A DNA stretch of 64,000 nt from Variovorax sp. YR216 (GCF_900107745.1 NZ_FNRO01000004.1:1-64000), one strand, 5' to 3'; shown: positions 25,945 through 35,378, counted from the stretch's first letter. The notes: generated by a model not told the origin, from the sequence alone. Made by a program: numbers and translations.

Positions 25945-26904
25945 TTAGCCCTCCAGCGTCTTCCACATCTCGATGTCGCGCTCTGCGGTCCAGATGCGCG
26001 GGTCAGCGTATTGAGTCGCCTCGTCGTAGCAACGCGTCACGTCGAACGGCATGCAGTGGTCGAAGATGACCCAGTGGCCATACTTGGGCTTGAGCGCCGC
26101 AAAGGTGTCCTTGTAGACAGCGTTCAGGTCCTTGCCAGCAGCCACGCCTTTCTGCACGTTCGAGTAGACGTCGGCGATGAAGTCGCGCGTCTCGGTCAGG
26201 CCCTTCTCGACGTCTTCGGGCGTGGTGAGCGCGGCGCCGCGGCCGGGAACCAGAGCCTTTGGCTTGAGAGCAGCGAGGTTGTTGAGCGTCTGCGGCCAGT
26301 CCTTGAAATAGGCATCACCGGCATAGGGCGTGGCACCGAACTCGACCAAGTCACCCGACAACAGCGCGCCTTCACCTGGCAGCCAGACGATGGTGTCGCC
26401 CTTGGTATGGCCACGACCAACCTGCAGCAGTTGAACTTCGAGCTTGCCGAGCCACAGGGTCATCTTGCCCGTAAAGGTCATAGTCGGCCAAGTCATGCCG
26501 GGGGGCACCGTCTCGACGTTGGAGAACAGGCGCGGGAAGCGGCCAATTTCGCTGGCCTTGTCCTGCTCACCGCGCTCGACGATGAGGTCGTACGTGTCTT
26601 GGCTCGAGATAATTTGCTGAGGCTTGTAGGCGCTGGCACCAAGCACGCGAACGGCGTGGTAGTGCGTGAGCACGACGTACTTGATGGGCTTATCGGTCAC
26701 TTCGCGGATGCGACGGATGACGTCGGCGGCCATCGCGGGAGTGGCCTGGGTGTCGGCCACCAACACGGCGTCGTCGCCAATGATGATGCCGGTGTTCGGG
26801 TCGCCTTCGGCGGTGTACGCCCAGGCGTGCTCGGAAATCTGGCTGAAAGTGACTTTCTTTTCTTCCAGGTCGGCCTGGCTGGCGAACTTCTTGGTCTGGG
26901 TCAT
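25945..26904 (-). CDS. MBL-fold protein with altered metal site
   Basis: A 319-residue metallo-beta-lactamase-fold protein. The usual HxHxDH is THYHAVRVLGA: His81 and His83 are kept, but Asp85 and His86 positions are Val and Arg. His166 (GHTKGD) and Asp185 (SGDLVEF) are kept, while the last ligand motif PGHG reads PGRG. This would leave one metal site intact and remove the second. No signal peptide. It lies between homogentisate dioxygenase and the Liv transporter. It may be a hydrolase or lactonase with one metal ion; substrate unknown. Confidence 0.8.
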   Translation of the reverse strand: MTQTKKFASQADLEEKKVTFSQISEHAWAYTAEGDPNTGIIIGDDAVLVADTQATPAMAADVIRRIREVTDKPIKYVVLTHYHAVRVLGASAYKPQQIISSQDTYDLIVERGEQDKASEIGRFPRLFSNVETVPPGMTWPTMTFTGKMTLWLGKLEVQLLQVGRGHTKGDTIVWLPGEGALLSGDLVEFGATPYAGDAYFKDWPQTLNNLAALKPKALVPGRGAALTTPEDVEKGLTETRDFIADVYSNVQKGVAAGKDLNAVYKDTFAALKPKYGHWVIFDHCMPFDVTRCYDEATQYADPRIWTAERDIEMWKTLEG

Positions 26905-26942
26905 GGGGACCTCCTTAATTGAACGAGTGGGATGGGGAATGG

Positions 26943-27653
26943 TCAGTGGGCGCCGAGGTAGGCAGCCTTGACCTTCGGGTCGTTGAGAAGCTCTTTTCCA
27001 GAGCCTTCGAGGGTTATCAGCCCTGTCTCCAGTACGTACGCCCTGTCGGCGACGCCCAGCGCCTGCTTGGCCATCTGCTCCACCAGAAGAATGGTCAAGC
27101 CCGAATGACGCAGTTGTCGAATCGCTTCAAAAACCTCTTTGATGATGAGAGGAGCCAGGCCCAGCGAGGGCTCATCGAGCAAGAGAAGTCGCGGCTCGCT
27201 CATCAGCGCACGGGCGATGGCCAACATCTGCTGTTCGCCGCCGGAAAGCGTTCCGGACAGCTGGTGCTGACGCTCCTTGAGTCGCGGGAAGCGCTTGAAC
27301 TCGCGCTCGATGGCCTCTTCGGTGGCGCGCGAGTCGCTCTTGCGCGAGTAGGCACCCAGCATGAGGTTCTCACGAACTGTCTGGTCGGCGAACACGCCGC
27401 GTCCTTCCGGCGACATCGCGACACCCAGTCCGACACGCTTGTGGGGCGCAACGTAGGTGCAGTCCTTACCGTCGACGGAAATCGTGCCTGCCTTGACAGG
27501 TTCCAGACCGACGATGCTCTTGAGCAGCGTGCTCTTGCCAGCGCCGTTGGCGCCGATGATGGTCACCACCTCGCCCTTGCGAACTTCGAGGCTCACGCCC
27601 TTGACTGCCTCAATGGCGCCGTAGGACACCTTGACGTTATCGAGTTTCAACAT
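26943..27653 (-). CDS. livF: Branched-chain-type ABC transporter ATPase LivF (system 1)
   Basis: A 236-residue ATP-binding subunit. Walker A GANGAGKST, signature LSGGEQQM and Walker B LLLLDEPSLGL are all intact, followed by the LivF-type LLVEQM H-loop region. It lies downstream of a LivM-LivG fusion and LivH and a periplasmic binding protein, forming a complete high-affinity uptake system. In this setting the ligand is more likely an aromatic or alicyclic acid than an amino acid (inference). Confidence 0.93.
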   Translation of the reverse strand: MLKLDNVKVSYGAIEAVKGVSLEVRKGEVVTIIGANGAGKSTLLKSIVGLEPVKAGTISVDGKDCTYVAPHKRVGLGVAMSPEGRGVFADQTVRENLMLGAYSRKSDSRATEEAIEREFKRFPRLKERQHQLSGTLSGGEQQMLAIARALMSEPRLLLLDEPSLGLAPLIIKEVFEAIRQLRHSGLTILLVEQMAKQALGVADRAYVLETGLITLEGSGKELLNDPKVKAAYLGAH

Positions 27654-27663
27654 GGCTTAGTCC

Positions 27664-29454
27664 TCAAGCAGCTACGAGCGCCTCGGCAGGCTCTGTTTCG
27701 TCATCGACACCAAGGTAGGCCTCGACCACGCGCGGGTTACCTTGCACATCGGAAGGTTTGCCCTCGGCAATCTTGATGCCGTAGTCCAACACGATGACGT
27801 GGTCGGAGACGGACATGACCAGGTCCATGTGGTGCTCCACCATCAGAATGCTCACGCCGCACTTGCCGATTCGCAGCAGGAGTTGACCGAGCTCGGCGGT
27901 CTCTTGCGGGTTGAGGCCAGCAGCGGGTTCGTCCAGAAGGAGAAGCTGAGGTTCTGTGGCCAAGGCACGTGCCAATTCGGCGCGGCGCTGAAGACCATAC
28001 GGAAGGCTGCCGGCTGGCTGATGAGCCAGATGCGCCAGGTCCACCAGTTCGAGCAGTTGGAGCGCGCGTTCGCGGGTAATGACTTCCTGCTTTGTCGCGC
28101 CCGGCAGTGCCGTCAGCGAAGCCAAGAACCCGTTGCTCATTCGGGTGTGGCGTCCGAGCATGACGTTGTCCAGGACCGAGAGGTCAGAGAACAGTCGCAG
28201 GTTCTGGAACGTGCGGCCCATGCCCATGCGGCAAATCTGGTGCGCCGGCGTGTCCGAAATCTCTTCGCCCAGGAACCTGATGGAGCCAGAAGTCGGCTTC
28301 ACCACACCCGTGAGCATGTTAATCATCGTGCTCTTGCCTGCGCCGTTGGGGCCAATCAGCGCGTGGATGTGGCCGCGCTTCAGGCGAAACGACACGTTCT
28401 GAGCCGGCTTGACGCCGCCGTACGCCTTGGTCACGCCTTCAACTTCGAGCAGGTCGCCTGACGCATCCGGACCGATGCGCGTAGTCTTCGGCTGGGTCGC
28501 CGCCTTCAAGGGCTCGACCTTGTCCTTGCGCTTGAACATTGAGTTCAGCACGCCCATCACCCCGCCAGGCATCACATAGAGCGCGAAGAGGAGCAGGAAG
28601 CCGTAGAGGAAGTGCTGTGCCGACGGCCAGCGAGCCAGCGCCGCGTCGATGCTGGTCAGGATGATGGTGCCAACCAGGGGGCCATACATCGAGCCCGCTC
28701 CACCGAAGAGGACAAGCAACAGGATGAAGATGGACAGGTGGAAGGTGATGAAGTCCGAGTTGATGTACTGGTTTTGCTGAGCGACCAGAGCACCGGCGAT
28801 GCCGCAAGTCACCGCGGCAACCACGAACGCAATCACTTTGGCGCGATAGACGCGAACACCCACCGACGAGGAAGCAATTTCGTCAGCCTGCAGCGAGAGC
28901 AAAGCACGACCGAAACGTCCGTGCAGCAGGTTGCGCAGCAGCAGATGGGTCAGAGCGCAAAGCACCACGCCGAACCAGACCCACTGCTGGGTAGTGAGAG
29001 GCTGTCCGTTCCAGGTGATGGGGCGGATGCCGTAGATGCCTTGTGCACCACCGAACACCTCGGTCCACTCGCCGACCAGCTTTTCGACGACGATGCCGAA
29101 TGCCAGCGTCACCATGGCGAGATACGGGCCTTTGACGCGCAGAGACGGCAGTGCAATCAGGACACCGCAGACGCCAGAGATGACGGCGGCCAAGACCAAG
29201 GCTAGCCAAGGACTGATGTCAGTCTTGGTCGTCAGGAGTGCCACCGCGTACGCACCTGCTGCGAACAGGCCGGCTTGACCGAGGGACTTCTGTCCTGCGA
29301 AGCCGACCAGCACGTTCATGCCAGCTGCGCACATGTAGTAGACGCACATCATGAAGATGATGCGAAGGTAGTAATCGTTGCCGAAGAATGACGTGGCACC
29401 GATGACGGCCGCAGCGGCAACCGCTACGCCCAGGAAGTGTTGACCGCGCTTCAT
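27664..29454 (-). CDS. LivM-LivG fusion (permease plus ATPase, system 1)
   Basis: A 596-residue fusion. Residues 1-310 are an inner-membrane LivM permease (NVLVGFAGQKSLGQAGLFAA, the LivM signature). Residues about 325-580 are a LivG ATPase, with Walker A LIGPNGAGKST, Walker B LLLLDEPAAGL and the MVEHHMDLVMSV H-loop. A short linker (KRKDKVEPLKAATQPKTTRI) joins them. The gene overlaps livH by 4 bp. A second Liv system at 62048 has the same fusion, while the one at 47634-49465 is unfused. Confidence 0.92.
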   Translation of the reverse strand: MKRGQHFLGVAVAAAAVIGATSFFGNDYYLRIIFMMCVYYMCAAGMNVLVGFAGQKSLGQAGLFAAGAYAVALLTTKTDISPWLALVLAAVISGVCGVLIALPSLRVKGPYLAMVTLAFGIVVEKLVGEWTEVFGGAQGIYGIRPITWNGQPLTTQQWVWFGVVLCALTHLLLRNLLHGRFGRALLSLQADEIASSSVGVRVYRAKVIAFVVAAVTCGIAGALVAQQNQYINSDFITFHLSIFILLLVLFGGAGSMYGPLVGTIILTSIDAALARWPSAQHFLYGFLLLFALYVMPGGVMGVLNSMFKRKDKVEPLKAATQPKTTRIGPDASGDLLEVEGVTKAYGGVKPAQNVSFRLKRGHIHALIGPNGAGKSTMINMLTGVVKPTSGSIRFLGEEISDTPAHQICRMGMGRTFQNLRLFSDLSVLDNVMLGRHTRMSNGFLASLTALPGATKQEVITRERALQLLELVDLAHLAHQPAGSLPYGLQRRAELARALATEPQLLLLDEPAAGLNPQETAELGQLLLRIGKCGVSILMVEHHMDLVMSVSDHVIVLDYGIKIAEGKPSDVQGNPRVVEAYLGVDDETEPAEALVAA

Positions 29455-30374
29455 ACCTTTTCCACCATTGGCTTGCCGAAGAGGCCGGTCGGCCGGAAGG
29501 CCAGGACCAGGATGACGAGTGCGAACACTGCGACTTCACGCCATTGCGCCGACCACAGGTTCACCAAGGATTCGAGAACGCCAAGGGCGAAGCCGCCGAT
29601 AACGCAGCCGCGGGGATTGCTCAGACCGCCAATCATTGCGCCGGAGAAGCCCTTTAGTCCCACGGTGAGTCCCATGAAAAGGGACGCTTGAGCGATAGGT
29701 GCCAGCAGGAATCCCGAGAGGCCTGCGAGCGCGGAGCTCACCACGAAGGCGCCAATCATCACGGCGTTCGTGTTGATGCCCATCAGGCTGGCAACGTTTC
29801 CGTTCGCTGCCACGGCACGCATCGCCTTGCCAACCATGGTGCGGTTCATTACCCAGTCGAACAGGACCATGATGACGATGGCCACGCCAAGCGTCAGCAG
29901 TTCCTGCGGACGAACCCCAATACCAAGGATGCGGATGACTTCGTCACCCACGGGGCCGGGCACCACCACAGGCTTCGGACCCCAGATGGCCAGGCCGATG
30001 CTTTGCAGGATGACGCCGAAGCCCAGCGTGCTCATCACCCATGCCATGCCAGGACGGCCGGCGAAGGGGCGCACGCCCACCAGGTACAAGACCCAGCCGA
30101 GCGCACCCATGATGGCCAACGCAGCGGCCAAAGCAAGGAGTTGCGCGCCGGCACCGGGCATGGCGGTGCCGAAAGTGGTTGAACTGACCGGGAGACCAAG
30201 AACCAGGAAGAGAGCGCTCATGCCAATGAATGCACCCGCCGACACGAACTCCCCGTGCGAGAAGTTCAAAGTCTTGGTCGTCGTGAATGTGATGCTGAAG
30301 CCCAGTGCTACCAGCGCGTAGGCTCCGCCCACGGCCAAGCCGCTGAGAATCGCTTGTAAGAGCGCCTCTACCAT
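29451..30374 (-). CDS. livH: Branched-chain-type ABC permease LivH (system 1)
   Basis: A 307-residue inner-membrane permease with about eight helices. VGGAYALVALGFSITFTTTK and TLNFSHGEFVSAGAFIGM carry the LivH signature. The ATG at 30374 is used; an in-frame upstream start at 30407 adds a non-conserved stretch. Its end overlaps the LivM-LivG fusion by 4 bp and it lies 59 bp from the binding-protein gene. Confidence 0.92.
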   Translation of the reverse strand: MVEALLQAILSGLAVGGAYALVALGFSITFTTTKTLNFSHGEFVSAGAFIGMSALFLVLGLPVSSTTFGTAMPGAGAQLLALAAALAIMGALGWVLYLVGVRPFAGRPGMAWVMSTLGFGVILQSIGLAIWGPKPVVVPGPVGDEVIRILGIGVRPQELLTLGVAIVIMVLFDWVMNRTMVGKAMRAVAANGNVASLMGINTNAVMIGAFVVSSALAGLSGFLLAPIAQASLFMGLTVGLKGFSGAMIGGLSNPRGCVIGGFALGVLESLVNLWSAQWREVAVFALVILVLAFRPTGLFGKPMVEKV

Positions 30375-30433
30375 GATTGCCTCCGAGAAGATTGCGGGAG
30401 CTGCCACGTGCAGCCCCGCTTACGCAACGTGCG

Positions 30434-31630
30434 TTATTGCTTGAAGTCAGCTGTCGACAGGGAACCGACGATGGGGTCGGTGTAGGGCAGCAGCTTGCCG
30501 TCCTTCCAGCGAATCCACACCAGGTCCTTGGCGGTCAGCGCTTCGTGGTTGGTCTTGCTGAAGGGCTTGTCGTAGGTCTTCAGAACGCCCTGAACAGGGG
30601 TCTTCAGGTCTTCGAGCGCCAGGCGGACAGCGTTGCCGTCAGTGCTATTGGCTTGCTTGACCGCAGCTGCATACAGCAGGATGGAGTCGTAGCCATGCAG
30701 TGCGAAGGAGAACGAGCCCGGTGCCTTCAGCTTGGAGCCAATGCGGTCGAACAGCTTCTGTTGGGCCGGGGTGCGGGTCTCGCTCACAGTGCGCATGAAG
30801 ATAGGCTTCTCAGCCAGCGTCTTGCCTGCAGCGTCGTAGAAAGTGATGTTGTCCGCAGCCCACGAGGTCAGCACCACGGGGAAGTAGTTAATCTTCTCCA
30901 TGCTGCGCACCAGCTGGGCGATAGGGGTGCCCTGCGCCCAGACCACGAGCGTGTCCACGTTGGCGGCCTTCATCTTGCTCAGCTGCGAGGTCATGTCGGT
31001 GTCGCCCACACCGAACTTCTCGATGGCTGCAATCTTGATGTCCTGCTGCTTGGCGATTTCTTCCATGTCCTTCAGACCACCCTGACCATATCCGGTGGTC
31101 TCGGCCATGAGGCCCACGACCTTGGACTTGTCAGAGTTCTTCTTGACGTAAGCCATCAGGGCTGCGACCTGCTCACGGTCCACCATCGAGACGCGGAACA
31201 TGTAGTTGTCAGCGCCCGGGCTCATGGGCTTGGTGATGTCGGTGCCCGAACCCACGTTACCGATGACAGGAATCCTTTTCTGGTTGGCGATGTGCTTCCA
31301 GGCCATAGCATTGCCAGAGTTGGTCGGACCGAAGACTGCCGAGACCTTCTCGCTGTCGATGAGTTCACTCATGTTCTGGATGGACTTCGGCGGCGCTGAG
31401 GTGTCATCTCGAGTCACAAGTTCGAGCTTCTTGCCGAGCAGACCACCGCTCGCATTGATGTCGGCGATGGCAGCCTCCATGCCCAGCACTGCCGCCTGGC
31501 CGCTTTGCGCCGAGGGCGAAGCAGACAGGTCGCCGTTGTAGCCGACCTTGATGTCTTGCGCGCTCGCTGCCGCCGCAGCCACCAGACTCGCGGTCAGGAT
31601 GGCGCACTTGAAGAACGAAGGAATACTCAT
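30434..31630 (-). CDS. ABC transporter periplasmic binding protein (LivK-type, system 1)
   Basis: A 398-residue secreted binding protein. The signal peptide ends near residue 24 (LVAAAAASAQ) and the mature type I fold begins DIKVGYNGDLSAS. The ATG at 31630 is preceded by GGAGACAGCC. It supplies substrate to the LivH/LivMG/LivF complex encoded next to it. Placement among homogentisate and KstD-like genes suggests a ring compound as ligand. Confidence 0.92.
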   Translation of the reverse strand: MSIPSFFKCAILTASLVAAAAASAQDIKVGYNGDLSASPSAQSGQAAVLGMEAAIADINASGGLLGKKLELVTRDDTSAPPKSIQNMSELIDSEKVSAVFGPTNSGNAMAWKHIANQKRIPVIGNVGSGTDITKPMSPGADNYMFRVSMVDREQVAALMAYVKKNSDKSKVVGLMAETTGYGQGGLKDMEEIAKQQDIKIAAIEKFGVGDTDMTSQLSKMKAANVDTLVVWAQGTPIAQLVRSMEKINYFPVVLTSWAADNITFYDAAGKTLAEKPIFMRTVSETRTPAQQKLFDRIGSKLKAPGSFSFALHGYDSILLYAAAVKQANSTDGNAVRLALEDLKTPVQGVLKTYDKPFSKTNHEALTAKDLVWIRWKDGKLLPYTDPIVGSLSTADFKQ

Positions 31631-31701
31631 GGCTGTCTCCAGTTGAGATGTTGTTGAACTCTTTGAGTTCGGGGTTGCGGACTAGGGAAAACTTGTTCTT
31701 G

Positions 31702-32478
31702 TTAGGAGGCCAGGAAGCCGCCGTCGATGGGCAGCGTGACGCCCGTGACATAGGTGGCCATGCTCGAAGCGAGGAACACGACGGGGCCGACGAGTTCTTC
31801 AGGCTGTCCGACGCGCGCCATGGGCGTTCGCAGCATGAATTTGTCCAGGCGCTCCGGCGCCTCGCGGGTATAGGAGGTCATCGGCGTTTCAATGACGCCC
31901 GGTGCAATGGCGTTGACCCGGATGCCGTCCTTGGCTAGCTCGACCGCCAGGGCCTGGGTAAGCATCTTCACGGCGCCCTTGGACGGCGAATAGCCGACCA
32001 CGTTGGGAATGCCGGTGGTCGAAGCGATGGAGCCAACGTTGATGATGACGCCCTTGGTTTCCTTCAGCGCGCTCAACCAAGCGTGGGTGGGATGGAAGGT
32101 GCCCATGACGTTGACGTCGAGGGTGCGTTGGAGATTCGACGCAACCTTCGGGCTATCCAGACCTTCGCGAATGATGATGCCGGCGTTGTTGATGAGGATG
32201 TCGATGTTGCCGACATCGCTGGCAGTCGTGAGGGCCAGGGCGTCACACGCGTCGCGGGAGGTCACGTCGAGCTTGTATGCGTAGGCCTTGCCGCCGGCTT
32301 CATTGATTTCAGCAGCGGCCGACTTCGCGTTCGCCTCATTGAGGTCGGTAACGATGACCGTCGCACCGGCCTTGGCGAGGCCCTTGGCGATGGCCTTGCC
32401 GTTTCCTTGACCAGCGCCGGTGACCAGTGCCAGGCGGCCGCTTAGAACCTGCGGCGCCATCAGTTCAGTGATTTCCAT
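31702..32478 (-). CDS. SDR-family oxidoreductase
   Basis: A 258-residue classical short-chain dehydrogenase. The NAD(P)-binding TGAGQGNGKAIA is followed by NNAG and the catalytic YSPSKGAVK (Tyr and Lys), then a C-terminal PIDGGFLAS. DLNEANA after the second strand suggests NAD(H) preference. The ATG at 32478 has AAGGAAAGC upstream. It is 29 bp downstream of the KstD-like gene and likely oxidises or reduces a ring hydroxyl/ketone in the same pathway. Confidence 0.9.
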   Translation of the reverse strand: MEITELMAPQVLSGRLALVTGAGQGNGKAIAKGLAKAGATVIVTDLNEANAKSAAAEINEAGGKAYAYKLDVTSRDACDALALTTASDVGNIDILINNAGIIIREGLDSPKVASNLQRTLDVNVMGTFHPTHAWLSALKETKGVIINVGSIASTTGIPNVVGYSPSKGAVKMLTQALAVELAKDGIRVNAIAPGVIETPMTSYTREAPERLDKFMLRTPMARVGQPEELVGPVVFLASSMATYVTGVTLPIDGGFLAS

Positions 32479-32507
32479 TTTGCTTTCCTTGCTTGCAGAC
32501 GGGCGAA

Positions 32508-34265
32508 TCAAGCGGCGTGGACGCGCTCGCGCTGACGGAGTTGCTGGTCGACGGTGAACGTCGTGAGGTCGGGCTGCTTGGCGAGGGTTTGACCCACGAC
32601 GTAGCCGAAGGTGAGCGCCGGGCCCAGGGTGATGCCGGCACCCGGGTAGTTGCCACCCATGATGCTGGCAGCGTCGTTGCCGACAGCGTACAGGCCGGGG
32701 ATTGGGCGACGGTCTTTCGTCAGCACCTGGCAGTTCGCGTCGGTCGCGAGGCCGGCGAACGTACCGATTTCGCCGACCACGACCTTGATGGCATAGAAGG
32801 GCCCCGTCTCGATGGGCGCCATGCAGGGGTTCGGCTTGACCAGGGAGTCGCCTTGGAAGCGGTTGTAGGCAGTGCTGCCCTTGTCGAATTTGGAGTCCTT
32901 GCCGGACTTAGCGTCTCGATTGAACTGCTCGACTTCCTCTTGCAGAGCCGCGTACGGCACGCCGATGGCCTTGGCCAGTTCCTGCAGGGTGTTCCCGCGC
33001 TTGAGGTAACCGCTGCGCAGGTGCTTGCCAATGGGAAGCGGGAACGGAGCTACTGCGCCCATGCCGTATTCACGTAGGTGCTTGTGGTCGCAGATTTCCC
33101 AGCAGGACACATCGGGAAGACCTGCGGAGGCCTTCACCAGGTCTTGAATGAAGTCGTGGTACGACAAGGCTTCGTTGGTGAAGCGGCGGCCGCGGGCGGT
33201 GACTGCGATGACGCCGGGCTTGGCTCGGTCGATGAAGTGCGGCATGACGCCCTGCGAACCGTCCTTACGCTTGGTCACCGACGTCGGGCACCAAGCGGCG
33301 GCGTTCGGGATAGTCGGGTCGACCCAGCCGCCGACGGATTCGCCCAGGCGCAAGCCGTCACCGGTGTTCAGCGACGGGGACGGTGTGTAGTGCTCGTGAC
33401 CAGTTGGCGCGTGGGGGAACAGTTGCTTGCGACGCTCGATGTCATAGGGGAAGCCACCGCAGGCCAGCACGACACCCTTGCGAACACGGATTTCTTGGGG
33501 CGTGCCGTCGCGCACGACGTTCGCGCCGACGACGACGTCGTTCTCAACGATGAGGCTCTTGACCGGGGAGTTCAGCCAGACCGAAACGTTGAGGTCCATG
33601 CCCGCCTTTGCCAAGCGACCGGCCAGCGCGTTGCCATTGGTAAGCGTCATCCCACGGCCATGGCGCAGAACGTCCAGCAGGTGAAAGCCAAAGCGCTTCG
33701 TGACGTACCAGAAGGATTCGAGTGACTTGAACGCACGCAAGAAGTGCCACAGTTCCTTGCCGGAGCCCAGCATCATCCCGAACACCGTCAGTTCGGGAAC
33801 GGGCGGAGCCAGCTTTTTCACCTGGTTGCCGAGCTCACGGGCGTCGAAGGGCGCCGTGACCATGGAGCGGCCGCCGGGCTGGCCGCCGGGGGCTTCCGCG
33901 TGATAGTCAGGAAACACCGGTGGCATTTCGAACTGCACGCAGGTTTTCTCGGTGAAGAAGTCGATGGCCTTGGGGCCGTTTTCGAGGAAAGCGTCGACAC
34001 GAGCCGGGTCGAAATGGGTAGTGGCCTCGTGCTGGAGATATGTGCGCGCGGCGCCGGCTGGTTCGTTGATGCCCTGCGCCTTGGCCAACTTGGTGTTGGG
34101 AATCCACAGCCAGCCGCCAGAGCGCGCGGTGGTGCCGCCGTAAAGGGAAGCCTTGTCGACGACCAGGACCTTCAGGCCCTCGTACGCGGCGGTGACTGCC
34201 GCTGACATCCCAGACGCCCCGGTGCCAACCACCAAAACGTCGTATTGGGTTTCCTGCTTGCTCAT
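32508..34265 (-). CDS. KstD-like FAD-dependent dehydrogenase
   Basis: A 585-residue flavoprotein of the 3-ketosteroid-delta1-dehydrogenase/fumarate-reductase group. The N-terminal DVLVVGTGASGMSAAVTAAY binds FAD, KASLYGGTTARSGGWLWIPN is the family GG.T..SGG motif, and the C-terminal YAVGNDAASIMGGNYPGAGI closes the FAD site. Such enzymes introduce a double bond next to a ring ketone. ATG at 34265 follows AAGGAG at 8 bp. It is first in a long minus-strand gene series and directly faces an IclR regulator, with a 21-bp inverted repeat between. Substrate unknown; not necessarily a steroid. Confidence 0.88.
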   Translation of the reverse strand: MSKQETQYDVLVVGTGASGMSAAVTAAYEGLKVLVVDKASLYGGTTARSGGWLWIPNTKLAKAQGINEPAGAARTYLQHEATTHFDPARVDAFLENGPKAIDFFTEKTCVQFEMPPVFPDYHAEAPGGQPGGRSMVTAPFDARELGNQVKKLAPPVPELTVFGMMLGSGKELWHFLRAFKSLESFWYVTKRFGFHLLDVLRHGRGMTLTNGNALAGRLAKAGMDLNVSVWLNSPVKSLIVENDVVVGANVVRDGTPQEIRVRKGVVLACGGFPYDIERRKQLFPHAPTGHEHYTPSPSLNTGDGLRLGESVGGWVDPTIPNAAAWCPTSVTKRKDGSQGVMPHFIDRAKPGVIAVTARGRRFTNEALSYHDFIQDLVKASAGLPDVSCWEICDHKHLREYGMGAVAPFPLPIGKHLRSGYLKRGNTLQELAKAIGVPYAALQEEVEQFNRDAKSGKDSKFDKGSTAYNRFQGDSLVKPNPCMAPIETGPFYAIKVVVGEIGTFAGLATDANCQVLTKDRRPIPGLYAVGNDAASIMGGNYPGAGITLGPALTFGYVVGQTLAKQPDLTTFTVDQQLRQRERVHAA

Positions 34266-34310
34266 GAGCTTCACTCCTTGAGGGTGGGGACCGCGTTTGC
34301 CGGTCCGATG

Positions 34311-34331
34311 GCGTTAGTATCACGCTAACGC
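34311..34331. promoter_or_regulatory. Inverted repeat, candidate IclR operator
   Basis: GCGTTAG and CTAACGC form perfect 7-bp arms around a 7-bp spacer (34311-34331). A further CGCTAA half-site lies at 34342-34347, followed by the palindrome GGTATACC at 34349-34356. The region lies between the KstD-like gene and the first IclR gene and fits an IclR operator controlling both. Confidence 0.65.
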
Positions 34332-34399
34332 GTTTTCTATACGCTAATGGTATACCCTAATCGGATGGTATCGATAGAATCGAATGAAAGGAGACAGCC

Positions 34400-35212
34400 A
34401 TGGGAGAGCTCGACGGTGAAGGCGGCGACTCAGGCCACGACAAGGAGCGCCGAGGGATTCAGTCCATCGAAGCGGGGGGCCATTTGCTCCTTGCTCTGGG
34501 CGCACACGGACGCCCGATGGCGCTCAGCGAACTCGCACGCGCGGCGGAAATGCCTCCAGGCAAGGCGCACCCCTACCTGGTCAGCTTCGCCAAGCTCGGA
34601 CTGGTCACACGGGAAGTCGCGACGGGGTACTACTGGCTAGGGCCGACCGCGATGCAGCTCGGACTGGTCTCACTTCGGACCGTCAATCCGGTTCGAGAAG
34701 CGACTCCATTCGCTGAGCACTTGTCCCGGGAATCTGGTCATAGCGTGGCTCTGGCGGTGTGGGGCAATCAGGGCCCCACTGCTGTCGTCCTATTTGACGC
34801 GGCGTACCCACTGCACACCAACATCCGCTCGGGCATGGTGATGTCCGTGGCCGGCACCGCAACAGGGCGCCTGTTCGCGAGCTACCTTCCGGCCCAACTC
34901 ATCGAGGAATCCCTGCTCAATGACGAGGCGCGACTCGGGCCCGACATAGCGAGACCCGTTGCTGCAGCCAACTTGCAAGAAATGCTGAGCGACGTGCGAA
35001 AGCACGGCGTTTCTCGCGCACTCGACAATCCGACTCCTGGTGTTTGCGCCTTCTCTGCCCCGGTCTTTGACTATTCCGAAAATATGGTGCTTGCAGTGAC
35101 CCTGATGGGGGGCACCCGCTCTTTCGACCCCAATTGGGACGGCGCTCAGGCCAAGGCTGTCAGGGCCTGCGGCGTCGCCATCTCCAAACGGCTGGGTGCC
35201 CTTTCGCACTGA
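34400..35212 (+). CDS. IclR-family regulator (paralogue 1)
   Basis: A 270-residue IclR-type regulator: N-terminal winged HTH (RRGIQSIEAGGHLLLALGAH and following helices to residue 85) and a C-terminal GAF-like effector domain from about residue 100. ATG 34400 has AAAGGAGACA upstream. It faces the KstD-like gene, the start of the long minus-strand homogentisate/ring-modification block, and probably controls that block. By eye it is very close to the IclR gene at 35379 and more distant from those at 38672 and 40089. Confidence 0.93.
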   Translation: MGELDGEGGDSGHDKERRGIQSIEAGGHLLLALGAHGRPMALSELARAAEMPPGKAHPYLVSFAKLGLVTREVATGYYWLGPTAMQLGLVSLRTVNPVREATPFAEHLSRESGHSVALAVWGNQGPTAVVLFDAAYPLHTNIRSGMVMSVAGTATGRLFASYLPAQLIEESLLNDEARLGPDIARPVAAANLQEMLSDVRKHGVSRALDNPTPGVCAFSAPVFDYSENMVLAVTLMGGTRSFDPNWDGAQAKAVRACGVAISKRLGALSH

Positions 35213-35378
35213 AATTCTGGGCTTTGCAGGCTCCGACGGTTGGCCGCCGCACCCGCCTGCCGGCATTTGATTGACAATGGACGTCGCGCAGCAAATTAGT
35301 TCGGCATCAACGCATCTGATGTGGTTTAATTTTTCGGCTAAGGCAAATTACATCGATAGAGCCCGGGGGCAAATCATC

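Noticed and set aside
24235..26922. 895-residue open frame on the plus strand
   Set aside because: It is antisense to fahA, hmgA and the MBL gene; the third-base GC bias of the minus-strand genes opens this frame. No known domain is seen in its translation.
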